The notes under the pieces were generated by a model. The model saw nothing but the letters and a program-made list of their open reading frames with translations, was not told where the DNA came from and ran no database searches. A stretch of DNA of 64,000 bases. Source: CAISIP01 sp031396205 (lineage in GTDB: Bacteria > Pseudomonadota > Gammaproteobacteria > Burkholderiales > Burkholderiaceae_C). The translations under genes and the position numbers were made by a program. Where the stretch lies: positions 40,198 to 104,197 of the forward strand of contig JANNKH010000017.1 of NCBI GenBank assembly GCA_031396205.1, written 5' to 3'. Shown here piece by piece: positions 53,824-63,770 of this stretch; the stretch's first letter is position 1; every line of letters starts with the position of its first letter.

Positions 53824-54737
53824 ATTTACGCAGCGACTCCTCTGCCTCGCAACTGCCCTCACGCGGTGAGGCGCCGCATTGGCGTGCCGGGTTGCTGCAA
53901 TGGTGGCCGATCATCACAGGCTTGCTGGTGCTGTATGGGCCAAGCCTGTATGACCTGTTCAATGGCATTTGGAGCAAAGACGAACAAATGCACGGCCCGA
54001 TCGTGCTGGGCCTATCCATCTGGCTGATCTACCGCAACTGGCCGGCGATGCTGCAGGCCAGCGCGGGGGAACCCACGCATTGGTCTGGCTGGATCTTTTT
54101 CGTCTTTGCACTAGTGTTGTATGCGTTGGGACGCTCGCAGGACATCTTGTTGTTCGAGATCGGCTCTGTCATATGGCTGCTGATTGGCATCGCGTTGCTG
54201 ACGCGCGGCGTGGCGGCAGTCAAGGCGCAATGGTTCGCGTTGTTTTTCATGCTGTTCATGGTACCGCTGCCGTCTCAGGTGGTGGATGTGGTCACGCTAC
54301 CCATGAAGATGGCGGTGTCCTACGTGGCCGAAGTCGTGCTGTTCTGGGTCGGCTATCCGATCGGCCGCAATGGTGTGATCCTGCAGATCGGCCAATACAT
54401 GCTGCTGGTGGCCGACGCCTGCGCCGGTCTGCAGACGTTGCTCACGCTGGAGGCGCTCGGCCTTTTGTACCTCAACCTGGTGCGGCGTGACTCCGCTTTT
54501 CGCAATATCACCCTGGCCATACTGATCATCCCGATCTCGTTCACCGCCAACGTCATCCGTGTCATGGCTCTGAGCCTGATCACCTACCACTTCGGTGACG
54601 AAGCCGGGCAGGGTTTTCTGCACGGCTTCGCCGGCATGGTGCTGTTTTTGAGCGCGCTGTTGCTGATCATCGGTTTCGACACTGTGTTGCAGACCGCGGA
54701 GCGCCTGCGGGCACGGCGCGCCGTGCTTGCCACCTAG
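53820..54737 (+). CDS. xrtB: Exosortase B
   Basis: 305 aa from GTG at 53820. Eight or nine membrane helices. The catalytic residues of the exosortase family are seen: Cys201 in ADACAGLQTLLTLEALG, Arg247 in FTANVIRVMALSLITY and His268 in QGFLHGFAGMVLF. Processes PEP-CTERM proteins at the membrane and is coupled to polysaccharide export in this locus. Followed 7 bases later by epsI. Confidence 0.96.
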   Translation: MNLRSDSSASQLPSRGEAPHWRAGLLQWWPIITGLLVLYGPSLYDLFNGIWSKDEQMHGPIVLGLSIWLIYRNWPAMLQASAGEPTHWSGWIFFVFALVLYALGRSQDILLFEIGSVIWLLIGIALLTRGVAAVKAQWFALFFMLFMVPLPSQVVDVVTLPMKMAVSYVAEVVLFWVGYPIGRNGVILQIGQYMLLVADACAGLQTLLTLEALGLLYLNLVRRDSAFRNITLAILIIPISFTANVIRVMALSLITYHFGDEAGQGFLHGFAGMVLFLSALLLIIGFDTVLQTAERLRARRAVLAT

Positions 54738-54744
54738 GAGCGGC

Positions 54745-55452
54745 ATGATGCTGTCCATTCGCCATATCGTGATGCTGAGCCTGATGTTGGTGTCTGCCGG
54801 CCTGGCGGCGGCGCTACGCCCCAACATCAGCCTGGCGGACGAACGCCCGCCCATCAGCCTCAAGGCCATGGTTCCCAATGCATTTGGCGACTGGCAGGTG
54901 CAATTGCGGGGAACGGCACAGATCATCGACCCACGCGCACAGCAAGTGCTGGACGAGATTTACAGCGAAACGCTGACCCGCACCTATATCAACCGCAACG
55001 GCTACCAGATCATGCTGTCCATTGCCTACGGCAAGAACCAGAGCGACGCGTTGCAGTTGCACAAGCCCGAAGTCTGTTACCCGGCGCAGGGATTCCAGTT
55101 GACGAACAAGCAACCAGGCAGCCTTGCAGCCGCGGACCTGGTATTGCCGACCACCCGGCTGATGACCCGGCTCGCCCAACGTGCAGAACCGGTTACCTAC
55201 TGGACCGTGGTGGGCGACCATGCCACCACCAGCGGCATCGACAAGAAACTCACCGAGATGCGCTACGCGCTGACCAACCGCATTCCCGACGGCATGCTGG
55301 TGCGGGTATCGTCCATCGACAGCAATATCGAGGCCGCCTACCGATTCCAGGACCAGTTTGCGCAACAGATGCTGGCTGCCATCGCGCCACAACACCGGCA
55401 GCGCTTTTCTGGCGCCAAGGGGCCCGATGCCGCAGTGACGCGAACCCCATGA
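54745..55452 (+). CDS. epsI: Exosortase B-associated protein EpsI
   Basis: 235 aa from ATG at 54745 (or the next ATG, 54748; TAGGAG precedes both). A single N-terminal helix (VMLSLMLVSAGLAAAL), then the DUF3485 domain: RPPISLKAMVPNAFGDWQV, YGKNQSDALQLHKPEVCYPA and RLTQRAEPVTYW-like VTYWTVVGDHA. The family always occurs with exosortases and probably assists processing. Its stop overlaps gmd (ATGA). Confidence 0.93.
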   Translation: MMLSIRHIVMLSLMLVSAGLAAALRPNISLADERPPISLKAMVPNAFGDWQVQLRGTAQIIDPRAQQVLDEIYSETLTRTYINRNGYQIMLSIAYGKNQSDALQLHKPEVCYPAQGFQLTNKQPGSLAAADLVLPTTRLMTRLAQRAEPVTYWTVVGDHATTSGIDKKLTEMRYALTNRIPDGMLVRVSSIDSNIEAAYRFQDQFAQQMLAAIAPQHRQRFSGAKGPDAAVTRTP

Positions 55453-56564
55453 ACAAGACGGCTCTCATCACCGGCGTGACCGGCCAGGACGGAGCCTATC
55501 TGGCCGAGTTCCTGCTAAAAAAGGGATACGAAGTCCACGGCATCAAGCGCCGCGCGTCCTCGTTCAACACCAACCGCATCGACCACCTGTACCAGGACCC
55601 GCATGTCGACCATCGCCAGTTCGTGCTGCATTACGGCGACCTGACCGACACCAGCAACCTGACCCGCATCATCCAGCAGGTGCAACCGGACGAGATCTAC
55701 AACCTGGCCGCCATGAGCCATGTGGCGGTAAGCTTCGAGAGCCCGGAGTACACCGCCGACGCAGACGGCATCGGCGCGCTGCGACTGCTGGAGGCCATCC
55801 GCATCCTGGGGCTGGAGAAAAAAACCCGTTTTTACCAGGCCTCCACCAGCGAACTGTATGGCCTGGTGCAGGAAACGCCACAAAAGGAAACCACCCCCTT
55901 CTACCCGCGCAGCCCGTACGCCGTGGCCAAGCTGTATGCCTACTGGATCACGGTGAACTACCGCGAAGCCTATGGCATCTATGCCTGCAACGGCATCCTG
56001 TTCAACCACGAAAGCCCGCTGCGCGGCGAGACCTTCGTAACCCGCAAGATCACCCGCGCCATTGCCCGCATCGCGCTGGGCCTGCAAGACTGCCTGTACC
56101 TGGGCAACATGAGCGCGCTGCGCGACTGGGGCCATGCCCGCGACTATGTGCAGATGCAATGGCTGATGCTGCAGCAAGACAAGCCGGAAGACTTCGTCAT
56201 CGCCACCGGCGTGCAATACAGCGTGCGCCAGTTCGTGGAGTTTGCGGCGCAGGAACTGGGCATTCAACTGCGCTGGCAGGGCGAGGGCGAGAACGAGCAA
56301 GGCATCGTGAGCGAGGTGGCCGGCAAGCAAGCCAAGTGCAAGCCCGGCGATGTGATCGTCCAGGTGGACCCGCGCTATTTCCGGCCCACCGAGGTCGAAT
56401 CGCTTCTGGGCGACCCGACCAAGGCCAAAGAGAAACTAGGCTGGACGCCCACCACCACACTCAAGGAACTGGTGGCCGAAATGGTGCAGGCCGACTTCAA
56501 CAGCGCCAAACGCGATGCGCTGGTTAAGCTGGCAGGATTCCAGACCTTTGACTACAACGAATAG
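55449..56564 (+). CDS. gmd: GDP-mannose 4,6-dehydratase
   Basis: 371 aa, normal length. ALITGVTGQDGAYLAEFLLK, GIKRRASSFNTNRIDHLYQD, ASTSELYGLVQE and SPYAVAKLYAYW (YxxxK) are diagnostic. Converts GDP-D-mannose to GDP-4-keto-6-deoxymannose. fcl follows, so the locus supplies GDP-L-fucose for locus 2. No manC/manB gene is in the window. Confidence 0.97.
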   Translation: MNKTALITGVTGQDGAYLAEFLLKKGYEVHGIKRRASSFNTNRIDHLYQDPHVDHRQFVLHYGDLTDTSNLTRIIQQVQPDEIYNLAAMSHVAVSFESPEYTADADGIGALRLLEAIRILGLEKKTRFYQASTSELYGLVQETPQKETTPFYPRSPYAVAKLYAYWITVNYREAYGIYACNGILFNHESPLRGETFVTRKITRAIARIALGLQDCLYLGNMSALRDWGHARDYVQMQWLMLQQDKPEDFVIATGVQYSVRQFVEFAAQELGIQLRWQGEGENEQGIVSEVAGKQAKCKPGDVIVQVDPRYFRPTEVESLLGDPTKAKEKLGWTPTTTLKELVAEMVQADFNSAKRDALVKLAGFQTFDYNE

Positions 56565-56580
56565 GCAAGGCGGCGCCAAA

Positions 56581-57573
56581 ATGGACAAGCACGCCAAGAT
56601 ATATATTGCGGGCCACCGGGGCCTGGTGGGTTCGGCCATCGTTCGTAACTTGCAGATCAAGGGCTATGCCAACCTGTTGCTACGCACCCACGCCCAATTG
56701 GACTTGACCGACCAGGCGCAAACCAACGCATTCTTTGCGCAAGAAAAGCCCGACCATGTTTTTCTGGCGGCGGCCAAGGTTGGCGGCATACATGCCAACA
56801 ACGAATACCCGGCCGAGTTCATTCGGGACAACCTGGCCATCCAGACTAACGTGATCCATGCCGCGTATGTGAACAAGGTTGAGCGACTGCTGTTCCTGGG
56901 TTCGAGCTGTATCTACCCGAAATTGGCGCCGCAGCCGATGAAAGAGGAATACCTGTTGACCGGCCCATTGGAGCCGACCAACCGGCCCTATGCGCTGGCA
57001 AAGATTGCCGGCATAGAAATGTGCTGGAGTTACAACCGGCAGTACGGCACCAAATACCTTGCGGCCATGCCCACCAATCTGTATGGGCCGGGGGACAACT
57101 ACCACCCGGAGAACAGCCATGTGATTCCGGCGCTGATACGCAAGTTTCATGAAGCCAAGGTGAGCGGGGCGAAGGAAGTAGTGGTTTGGGGTACGGGCAC
57201 GCCGCGGCGGGAGTTCATGTACAGCGAGGATATGGCGGATGCGTGTGTGCACCTGATGAATCTGCCCGATGCCCTGTATACAAGTCTGCTCGGAAGCGAT
57301 GAATCGACGAGCGGAAAATTCGAGCCGCCTCTAGTGAATATTGGCGTGGGTGAAGACATAACGATCGAGGAGTTGGCAAACACAGTGCGGCAAGTCGTCG
57401 GCTTCCAAGGAAGCCTTGCTTTCGATACCAGCAAACCGGATGGAACCCCGAGAAAGCTGATGAATGTCAGCCTGTTGCGCTCCAAGGGCTGGTCGGCACA
57501 CAGCACCCTGCCCGTCGGTTTGGGGGTGGCCTACGGCGCGTTCCTGAAATCAAACGATAGCCCCAATCAGTGA
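56581..57573 (+). CDS. fcl: GDP-L-fucose synthase
   Basis: 330 aa from ATG at 56581. KIYIAGHRGLVGSAIVRNL, FLAAAKVGGIHANNEYPAEF, FLGSSCIYPKLAPQPMKEEY and RPYALAKIAGIEMCWSYN (YxxxK) match the epimerase/reductase that completes GDP-L-fucose synthesis. Stop overlaps the flippase GTG (GTGA). Confidence 0.97.
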   Translation: MDKHAKIYIAGHRGLVGSAIVRNLQIKGYANLLLRTHAQLDLTDQAQTNAFFAQEKPDHVFLAAAKVGGIHANNEYPAEFIRDNLAIQTNVIHAAYVNKVERLLFLGSSCIYPKLAPQPMKEEYLLTGPLEPTNRPYALAKIAGIEMCWSYNRQYGTKYLAAMPTNLYGPGDNYHPENSHVIPALIRKFHEAKVSGAKEVVVWGTGTPRREFMYSEDMADACVHLMNLPDALYTSLLGSDESTSGKFEPPLVNIGVGEDITIEELANTVRQVVGFQGSLAFDTSKPDGTPRKLMNVSLLRSKGWSAHSTLPVGLGVAYGAFLKSNDSPNQ

Positions 57574-59093
57574 CTGGCGCTGGCAATGACCTGCAGAAAG
57601 AGAGCATCACCGCCTTTCTCTGGGGAATCGGCGGTGCTTTCGCGCGAATCGTGCTCACACTTGGGACGCAGATCGTTCTGGCAAGGTTGCTGGGTCCGGC
57701 TGAATACGGCCTTTTTGCACTTGGCGTAGTGGTCGTCATGCTCAGTTCGTATTTTTCTGACGTTGGACTCGCGTACGGGTTGATACAAAAACCCACGGTA
57801 AGTCCGAACGACATTCGTTTTGTCTGGACTTGGCAATGGATACTGGGGCTGGCCGTCGCCGGCGCGCTATTTGCCGGCGCCGGAGAGCTTGCCCGTTTTT
57901 TCGCCAAGCCGGATTCAGAGACGATGTTCCGGTGGCTTGCCATAGTCACACTGATCAACGCGCTCACGGCGCCGTCCACCAATTTGCTCAAGAAGAACCT
58001 GAACTACAAGGCTTTGCAGCTGGCGCAGCTGTGCAGCTACTTCTTGGGCTACGTGTGTATCGGAATCCCGCTTGCGTACCATGATTACGGCAGCAGTGCG
58101 CTCGTTGCTTCCTGGCTGGTTCAGTCGACCACCAGTTTTGCCATCCTGTACGCCTATGTTCGCCACCCTGTCTTGCTAAAATTCTGGACGGCGGGCGGCG
58201 GAAAAATGCTGAGTTACGGGGCAACCGTGTTTGCAACAAATCTGATCAACTGGGTCTTGACCACGGCAGACAAAGCGCTGATCGGCCGACTCTTCCCCAC
58301 CCACACTGTTGGCCTATACACCACGGCCTTCAATCTGGTCAACTCGCCAACGGCTGCCATCTACGGAAATCTGCAGTCCGTGGTTTTCTCCGCAAGCGCG
58401 AGATTGCAAGACAACTCCACCGCACTCAAAGGTGTCTACCTTCGCTTGCTGGCCGCAATATTTGTAGTTGTGTTTCCGCTTTTCGCCATCGTGGGCATTA
58501 ACGCGCAGCTAGTCATTGCCGGGATCTACGGCCCGCAATGGGCGGAGGCCGTACCCTTCCTTAGGATTTTTGCGCTTGTCATGCCGTTCTTACTAGTATT
58601 GGGCATTTCCACACCCGTCTTGTGGAACTCTGGCCACACCAAACTTGAGCTGTGGCTGCAGTTACCCATGGTCCTCGTGTGGATAGCAGTGCTATACGGC
58701 GTGTCCAGTGCTCCGGCGCAAACAGTCGCATTCGCAGTGGCGTGCCTGTTTGTTGCGCGCTGCTCCGTAATGGCGCTTGCAGCAGCCTACGTCGTTCAGT
58801 TACCGGCCCGCTCCCTACTCAGGGCCATCCGTGGCGGATTGCTGATGACCTTGCTCATGGCCAGCGGCGCTGCGCTGGTTTCGCCCGCCCTTGCAGGGCT
58901 CGACGTGAATGCGCCAACGCTTTTGCTGATCACTCTTCTCACCAATGGTCTTGGCTACCTGCTATGCCTTGTCGCACTCGCACCGGCAGTAATGGACAAA
59001 CAACTCGCGAGCTTCGTTGCGAGCCAGAGTCACAGGCTGCCGCACACACTTGACCTCCTTGTGCGGCTCTTAACGAGGAGGCACCAACAGTGA
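57570..59093 (+). CDS. Polysaccharide flippase (Wzx/WzxC-like)
   Basis: 507 aa from GTG at 57570. About 12-14 helices. ITAFLWGIGGAFARIVLTLG, ARLLGPAEYGLFALGVVVVM, FSDVGLAYGLIQKPTVS and TTADKALIGRLFPTHTVGLY are hallmarks of the WzxC-like lipopolysaccharide biosynthesis flippases. Moves lipid-linked units in locus 2. Base composition is visibly lower in GC than gmd-fcl, as in the next gene. Confidence 0.92.
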   Translation: MTGAGNDLQKESITAFLWGIGGAFARIVLTLGTQIVLARLLGPAEYGLFALGVVVVMLSSYFSDVGLAYGLIQKPTVSPNDIRFVWTWQWILGLAVAGALFAGAGELARFFAKPDSETMFRWLAIVTLINALTAPSTNLLKKNLNYKALQLAQLCSYFLGYVCIGIPLAYHDYGSSALVASWLVQSTTSFAILYAYVRHPVLLKFWTAGGGKMLSYGATVFATNLINWVLTTADKALIGRLFPTHTVGLYTTAFNLVNSPTAAIYGNLQSVVFSASARLQDNSTALKGVYLRLLAAIFVVVFPLFAIVGINAQLVIAGIYGPQWAEAVPFLRIFALVMPFLLVLGISTPVLWNSGHTKLELWLQLPMVLVWIAVLYGVSSAPAQTVAFAVACLFVARCSVMALAAAYVVQLPARSLLRAIRGGLLMTLLMASGAALVSPALAGLDVNAPTLLLITLLTNGLGYLLCLVALAPAVMDKQLASFVASQSHRLPHTLDLLVRLLTRRHQQ

Positions 59094-60562
59094 ATGCTGC
59101 GATCATCGGCTATGCAGTCTACGGGCTCATTGCACTTCTATTGGCCGCAATACTCGTTTTGACGTTTGGGTTTGTACTGCATGCGGGGACGCGTGTCCGA
59201 AACGATCCGCTCCCACTCATATTTTTTGCGATTCTTGTCGCAATTATGGCCAGCCCAATTGCAACAGGCCGGATTTTGACGGCAGGTCTGTTCGAAAGCA
59301 ATGCATCCGCAGAAGAAATTGGTTCGGCTTTTTGGCTTAGTCGGGTTGCAACACTGGTAGTTTTGGCCCTGTGCGGAGAGAGAATTCTCCGCTTCTTCGT
59401 GAGGCGGGACAGCAAGTCCACGGTCGGATGGGCATTATTCTGGTCTTTTGCTGCTTATGCATTTTCAAATCAAATACTGAATAGTGCTTTCGGTGCCAAT
59501 CCATCGTTTGACCACAAGGCTCTCTATTCGTTTGTTTTTTATTTGGCTGCCTTCTTGGCCGCACAGCATGAGCCTGAGCGTTGCCTTCGCTTGGCAAGAA
59601 ACGCACTATTGTTTTTTCTGGTTGCCAGTGCTGCAGTCGCAATTCTTCAACCAGCCATGGTGATTGAACGAGGCTATTCCGGCGGGCTGCCTGGTCTGAG
59701 TATCCGTTATTACGGGTTGGCGACACACGCGAATACTATGGGCCCTCTCATAATTGCATTTGCAATCTGTCTTTGGGGGTTTCCGTTCAAACTGACTTCG
59801 ATCAATATCGGTGCTTGGATATTGTCTGCTGGTTCCTTGCTCCTGACCCAGTCAAAGACCAGCATCTTGATTGCAATCGTGATAGCCATGTTCCTGACGG
59901 GATACCAATACCGGTCACGATTAATAACGCGGGTGCCTGGTGGACGATTCGGGCTCTCGGTAGGCACCATGGCAGTTTTATGTTTTCTACTGGCAGCTAT
60001 TGTCCTAGCGTTCTACTTTGGTGGAAGTTTGCTTGAGCCCCAACTGCGAAAATGGGACTCGGCAAGCGGCGGGCAAATTTCTTCCTTAACGGGGCGCACG
60101 CGAATCTGGGGCATCGCATGGCACGAATTCATGTCACACCCAATATTTGGCTACGGGCCATCGATCTGGGGACCCGACTATCGACTTTCTATTGGAGCAC
60201 AGTTCGCCAGCCACGCCCACAATCAGCTTTTGCAATCTCTAAGTAGCGCCGGAATCATTGGCGGCATCGGTCTCGTCACCTATATCTTCGTTATTATCAC
60301 TTACGGGTTTCGAGCAATGCAGCGTTCACGGGGGGTTTCGCTTGCTCTGGTCGCGCTACTTCTGCTGAGGACTTTTTCTGAAGTGCCGCTAGCCGTTGCC
60401 CAGGTTATGCAATCCGAGTTTTTCATCCATTTGTTGGCTTTGGTTGCTTGTGTTGGCTTCGCCCACTCCAAAAGCCCAGGCGGAGCGAGGAAGGCGACGC
60501 GTTCATCTTTAGGCCGCCCACTTCAATCTGAGTTGGCTGTGAGTCGACATTCGACGAGCTGA
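59090..60562 (+). CDS. O-antigen polymerase/ligase-type membrane protein (Wzy/WaaL)
   Basis: 490 aa from GTG at 59090 (GTGA overlap with the flippase; AGGAGG nearby). About 11 helices with a periplasmic loop containing SLTGRTRIWGIAWHEFMSHP, GYGPSIWGPDY and SHAHNQLLQSLSSAGIIGG, the Wzy_C-like pattern (R...H...H). Polymerises or ligates repeat units of locus 2. AT-richer than its neighbours, consistent with the variable, horizontally acquired part of a polysaccharide locus. Confidence 0.9.
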   Translation: MNAAIIGYAVYGLIALLLAAILVLTFGFVLHAGTRVRNDPLPLIFFAILVAIMASPIATGRILTAGLFESNASAEEIGSAFWLSRVATLVVLALCGERILRFFVRRDSKSTVGWALFWSFAAYAFSNQILNSAFGANPSFDHKALYSFVFYLAAFLAAQHEPERCLRLARNALLFFLVASAAVAILQPAMVIERGYSGGLPGLSIRYYGLATHANTMGPLIIAFAICLWGFPFKLTSINIGAWILSAGSLLLTQSKTSILIAIVIAMFLTGYQYRSRLITRVPGGRFGLSVGTMAVLCFLLAAIVLAFYFGGSLLEPQLRKWDSASGGQISSLTGRTRIWGIAWHEFMSHPIFGYGPSIWGPDYRLSIGAQFASHAHNQLLQSLSSAGIIGGIGLVTYIFVIITYGFRAMQRSRGVSLALVALLLLRTFSEVPLAVAQVMQSEFFIHLLALVACVGFAHSKSPGGARKATRSSLGRPLQSELAVSRHSTS

Positions 60563-60572
60563 TGTGATTGAA

Positions 60573-62492
60573 ATGTTGATTTCAATTATTACAGTGTGCA
60601 GAAATAGCGAAAAGGTACTGCCTCAGGCGTTGGCATCTTTACGCGTACAGACACACCAACCGCGAGAGTGGGTCGTCATAGACGGCGCCTCCACAGACGG
60701 CACACTACAAATCATTGCAGAATGCGGCGAGTCTCTGGGGGACTGGGTGAGCGAAAGCGACACCGGGATCTACAACGCCATGAACAAGGGCATAGATCGA
60801 GCCAAGGGAGAGGTGCTGTTCTTTCTGAATTCCGATGACGCCTTGTTCGATTCCGAGGTCTTGTCCGATGTTGCTGCTGCCTTCGCAGCCGACCCACGGC
60901 TGGATTTTCTCTTCGGCAATGTGGTGTACCAGTACCCGGCCAAACGCGTCCTGCGTACATTTGCGCATATAAACGCGAACTCCCTGTTGTTCGAGGACCT
61001 CTGTCACCAGGCGGTTTTTGCGCGCCGTGCCTTGTTCAAGCAGATTGGCGGATTTGACGAGCGCTTCCGTCTGAATGCCGATTACGACTGGCTTATCCGC
61101 GCCTTCCGCAGCGGCGCGCGATGGAAAAGGATTGACCGCACAGTCGCCGTCTTTACTGCGGGGGGGGCCCATATGCAGAGTCCCGCCAAGTTGCGGACGG
61201 AGCGTCACGCCGTTAGACGGCAATATCTAACCCAGGCGCGATGGCTGGTCGGCGATTTTCAACGCCGCATACTGCACCGCTGGCACAGGCACTTGGCCGC
61301 CCATCCGCTTGGCAAGAAGCCTTTGCCGGATAAGACCCGTAGACCAGCGGTGGTACTGTTGTCGCACGGCTTCTCTGCTGAGTACGAACTGGGCTATGCA
61401 AATGGCTTGGCCCGCAATGGCGTCCAAGTGATGCTGATTGGCTCTGACACCACGGCCGTTGACCGCCTCGACTCCGGGATAGAACTGGTCAACCTGCGTG
61501 GCAGCCAGCGCGGGGACCGGCCGCGCCTTGCCAAGGTCACCAACCTCCTGCGGTATTTCGCCCGCTACTTTGCGCTCATAGCCCGCCAACGCGAGGCCAC
61601 GGTGCATGTCATCGGACTCTTCACCACCCGAAATCTCTGGGTATCCGTTCTGGAGGCTTGGATCACGCGGGTTCTGACGGGGGGCTACATTCTGACCGTG
61701 CACAACCTCGTACCGCATGATCACCATACGGTTACTAATCATTGGCTGGGTCGACTTATTTTCCAGTCGGCAACGGTCTTGATGGTACACACCGAGAAAA
61801 TGGCCACGGACCTGCGGCGAGACTATGGCAGGGACCCGAGCAGCATCGTTGTCGTGGAGCATGGCATAGAGCGACTGCTGCCGCGCACACAGTGCAGCAG
61901 AGACGCCATGCGTCTGAAACTCGGAGTCGGTTCCAATGAGCGGGTGGTGCTGTTTTTTGGAGCCATTGCCCGGTACAAGGGGGTGGACGTCCTGTTGCGC
62001 GCATTCGAACTCCCAGCGCTTGCATTGGCGGACAAACTGGTGATTGCTGGACGTTGTAGGGATAGCGCACTTCTTTCGGAGTTGCAGTCCATGGTGGCAT
62101 CGCATTCCCGGCGCGAGGCGATTGTGTGGCGCCAGGGGTATATCGAAGAAGACGACGTGGGGCCCTTGTTCCACGCCGCTGACGTGCTTGCAATGCCCTA
62201 CCGTCACATCGATCAAAGCGGCGTGATTTTCATGGCGATGGCCACAGGGCTGCGGACCGTGGTCACCGACGTCGGGGCGTTGCGCGACTATGTGGGGCAG
62301 GGATTTGGCCTGGTTGCGCCGGTCGGCGACCCCGCCGCATTAGCCGAGTGCATAGCGACGCTGCTAATCCAACGCCCGCCACCCGATTTTGTCCACCTTG
62401 CAGAGAAGTTCTTGTGGCAACGCACTGTCGTGCCGATTCTTCTGCGGTACAACCGTGAAACCGAGCGAATGCCGCCGCGCTTTGCACACTAG
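60573..62492 (+). CDS. Fused glycosyltransferase: GT2 N-domain plus GT4 C-domain
   Basis: 639 aa from ATG at 60573 (MLISIITVCRNSEKVLPQAL); a GTG at 60564 would add MIE. Residues 1-~220 are a GT2 domain: WVVIDGASTDGTLQ, SDTGIYNAMNKGID and FLNSDDALFDSEV. After a basic linker, residues ~265-639 are a GT4 (GT-B) domain: YILTVHNLVPHDHHTVTN, VVLFFGAIARYKGVDVLL and ADVLAMPYRHIDQSGVIFMA. One protein should add two sugars. No frameshift separates the domains. Confidence 0.92.
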   Translation: MLISIITVCRNSEKVLPQALASLRVQTHQPREWVVIDGASTDGTLQIIAECGESLGDWVSESDTGIYNAMNKGIDRAKGEVLFFLNSDDALFDSEVLSDVAAAFAADPRLDFLFGNVVYQYPAKRVLRTFAHINANSLLFEDLCHQAVFARRALFKQIGGFDERFRLNADYDWLIRAFRSGARWKRIDRTVAVFTAGGAHMQSPAKLRTERHAVRRQYLTQARWLVGDFQRRILHRWHRHLAAHPLGKKPLPDKTRRPAVVLLSHGFSAEYELGYANGLARNGVQVMLIGSDTTAVDRLDSGIELVNLRGSQRGDRPRLAKVTNLLRYFARYFALIARQREATVHVIGLFTTRNLWVSVLEAWITRVLTGGYILTVHNLVPHDHHTVTNHWLGRLIFQSATVLMVHTEKMATDLRRDYGRDPSSIVVVEHGIERLLPRTQCSRDAMRLKLGVGSNERVVLFFGAIARYKGVDVLLRAFELPALALADKLVIAGRCRDSALLSELQSMVASHSRREAIVWRQGYIEEDDVGPLFHAADVLAMPYRHIDQSGVIFMAMATGLRTVVTDVGALRDYVGQGFGLVAPVGDPAALAECIATLLIQRPPPDFVHLAEKFLWQRTVVPILLRYNRETERMPPRFAH

Positions 62493-62500
62493 GAGAATCC

Positions 62501-63655
62501 ATGCACACGCCTTCACTTGTCAACTGGATGACTTCCGGTCTGAAGCTGGTTTCCTTCGCGAGCCTGGGGTCGGCAATCTTGTGTTTGGATGCTTTGGCCC
62601 AGCCGGTGCCGAATGTGCCTGTGCCCATCGAATACTTCGGCCTTCATATCCATCGCGCGGATGTCGGCACCACTTGGCCGAATATTCCGTTTGGAAGCTG
62701 GCGGCTCTGGGATGCTTATGTCGGGTGGCAACAGCTGGAGCCAAAGCGTGGGCAATGGGACTTTTCGCGCCTTGACAAGTACGTCGCGATGGCCGCTCTG
62801 ACCAAGGTCGATCTATTGCTGCCGCTTGCCATGACTCCCCAATGGGCGAGTGCGCGCCCTGCCGAAGCAAGTGGCTACAGCAGCGGCAACGCAGCCGAGC
62901 CCAGAGCCATCGACGATTGGCGCAATTATGTCGAGATGGTCGGGACGCGTTATCGCGGAAAAATCAAGCTGTTTGAAATCTGGAACGAGCCCAACGCCAA
63001 AGACCATTACACCGGCAACGTCGAAAAACTGGTGGAGCTCACATGCGAGGCACACCGAATACTCAAGGGCATCGACCCTGGTATTCGAATCGTTTCACCG
63101 GCTGTTGTCGGCGCTACCCAGGTGCAGTACCTCGACAAATTCCTGAGCCTTGGAGGCAAGAACTGCATTGATGTGGTCGGCTACCATTTTTACGTACCCA
63201 AACTGCGACCTGAGGCCATGGTTCCCGTAATGCGCGATGTCCGTGAAGTGATGCGTCGCAATGGCTTGCAGGACAAGCCGCTCTGGAACACGGAGACCGG
63301 CTGGTGGATAGCGAACGGGGACGGCACGCCTGACCATCCAATGGTGGCCAAGGGCGGCTGGAAGAAGTTGGATTTGGATCGGGAGGCCGGAGAGTACCTA
63401 GAGCACGCATTCCTGCTTGCCCGCGCGGAAGGTGTGGAGCGCTTTTACTGGTACTCATGGGACAATCCATACGGTCTTGGCATGCTTGATCCGACGTCAG
63501 GCAAACCGAAACCAATGGTTGAGGCTTGGAGACGTACCGTCAGCAGACTTCTCGGGGCTACAGATCTGAAATGTGGCCAAAATGGAAAAGACTGGACTTG
63601 TTCGTTTACTAACAGAACAGGGTCACAAGTGGTAGTCGCTTGGTCCTCTAATTAA
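62501..63655 (+). CDS. Secreted clan GH-A glycoside hydrolase (GH39-like)
   Basis: 384 aa, ATG with GGAG 5 bases upstream. Signal peptide (VSFASLGSAILCLDALA). The acid/base motif KLFEIWNEPNAKDHY (Glu near 163) and the nucleophile motif PLWNTETGWWIA (Glu near 265) give an intact clan GH-A active site; YWYSWDNPYGLGML is near the end. It could cut the polysaccharide or its side chains, as many exopolysaccharide loci encode their own hydrolase. C-terminal ~40 residues may be a small beta domain. Confidence 0.88.
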   Translation: MHTPSLVNWMTSGLKLVSFASLGSAILCLDALAQPVPNVPVPIEYFGLHIHRADVGTTWPNIPFGSWRLWDAYVGWQQLEPKRGQWDFSRLDKYVAMAALTKVDLLLPLAMTPQWASARPAEASGYSSGNAAEPRAIDDWRNYVEMVGTRYRGKIKLFEIWNEPNAKDHYTGNVEKLVELTCEAHRILKGIDPGIRIVSPAVVGATQVQYLDKFLSLGGKNCIDVVGYHFYVPKLRPEAMVPVMRDVREVMRRNGLQDKPLWNTETGWWIANGDGTPDHPMVAKGGWKKLDLDREAGEYLEHAFLLARAEGVERFYWYSWDNPYGLGMLDPTSGKPKPMVEAWRRTVSRLLGATDLKCGQNGKDWTCSFTNRTGSQVVVAWSSN

Positions 63656-63770
63656 CGTTCTAGTGACTTTCGAACTTTTGCACAGGATGGCACAAGCCAT
63701 CAATTGGGGGAGATCGAATGAGCATCAGCGTCGGCAGATCTAAGTGGTAATGCATCGACAGGAAATAGAT

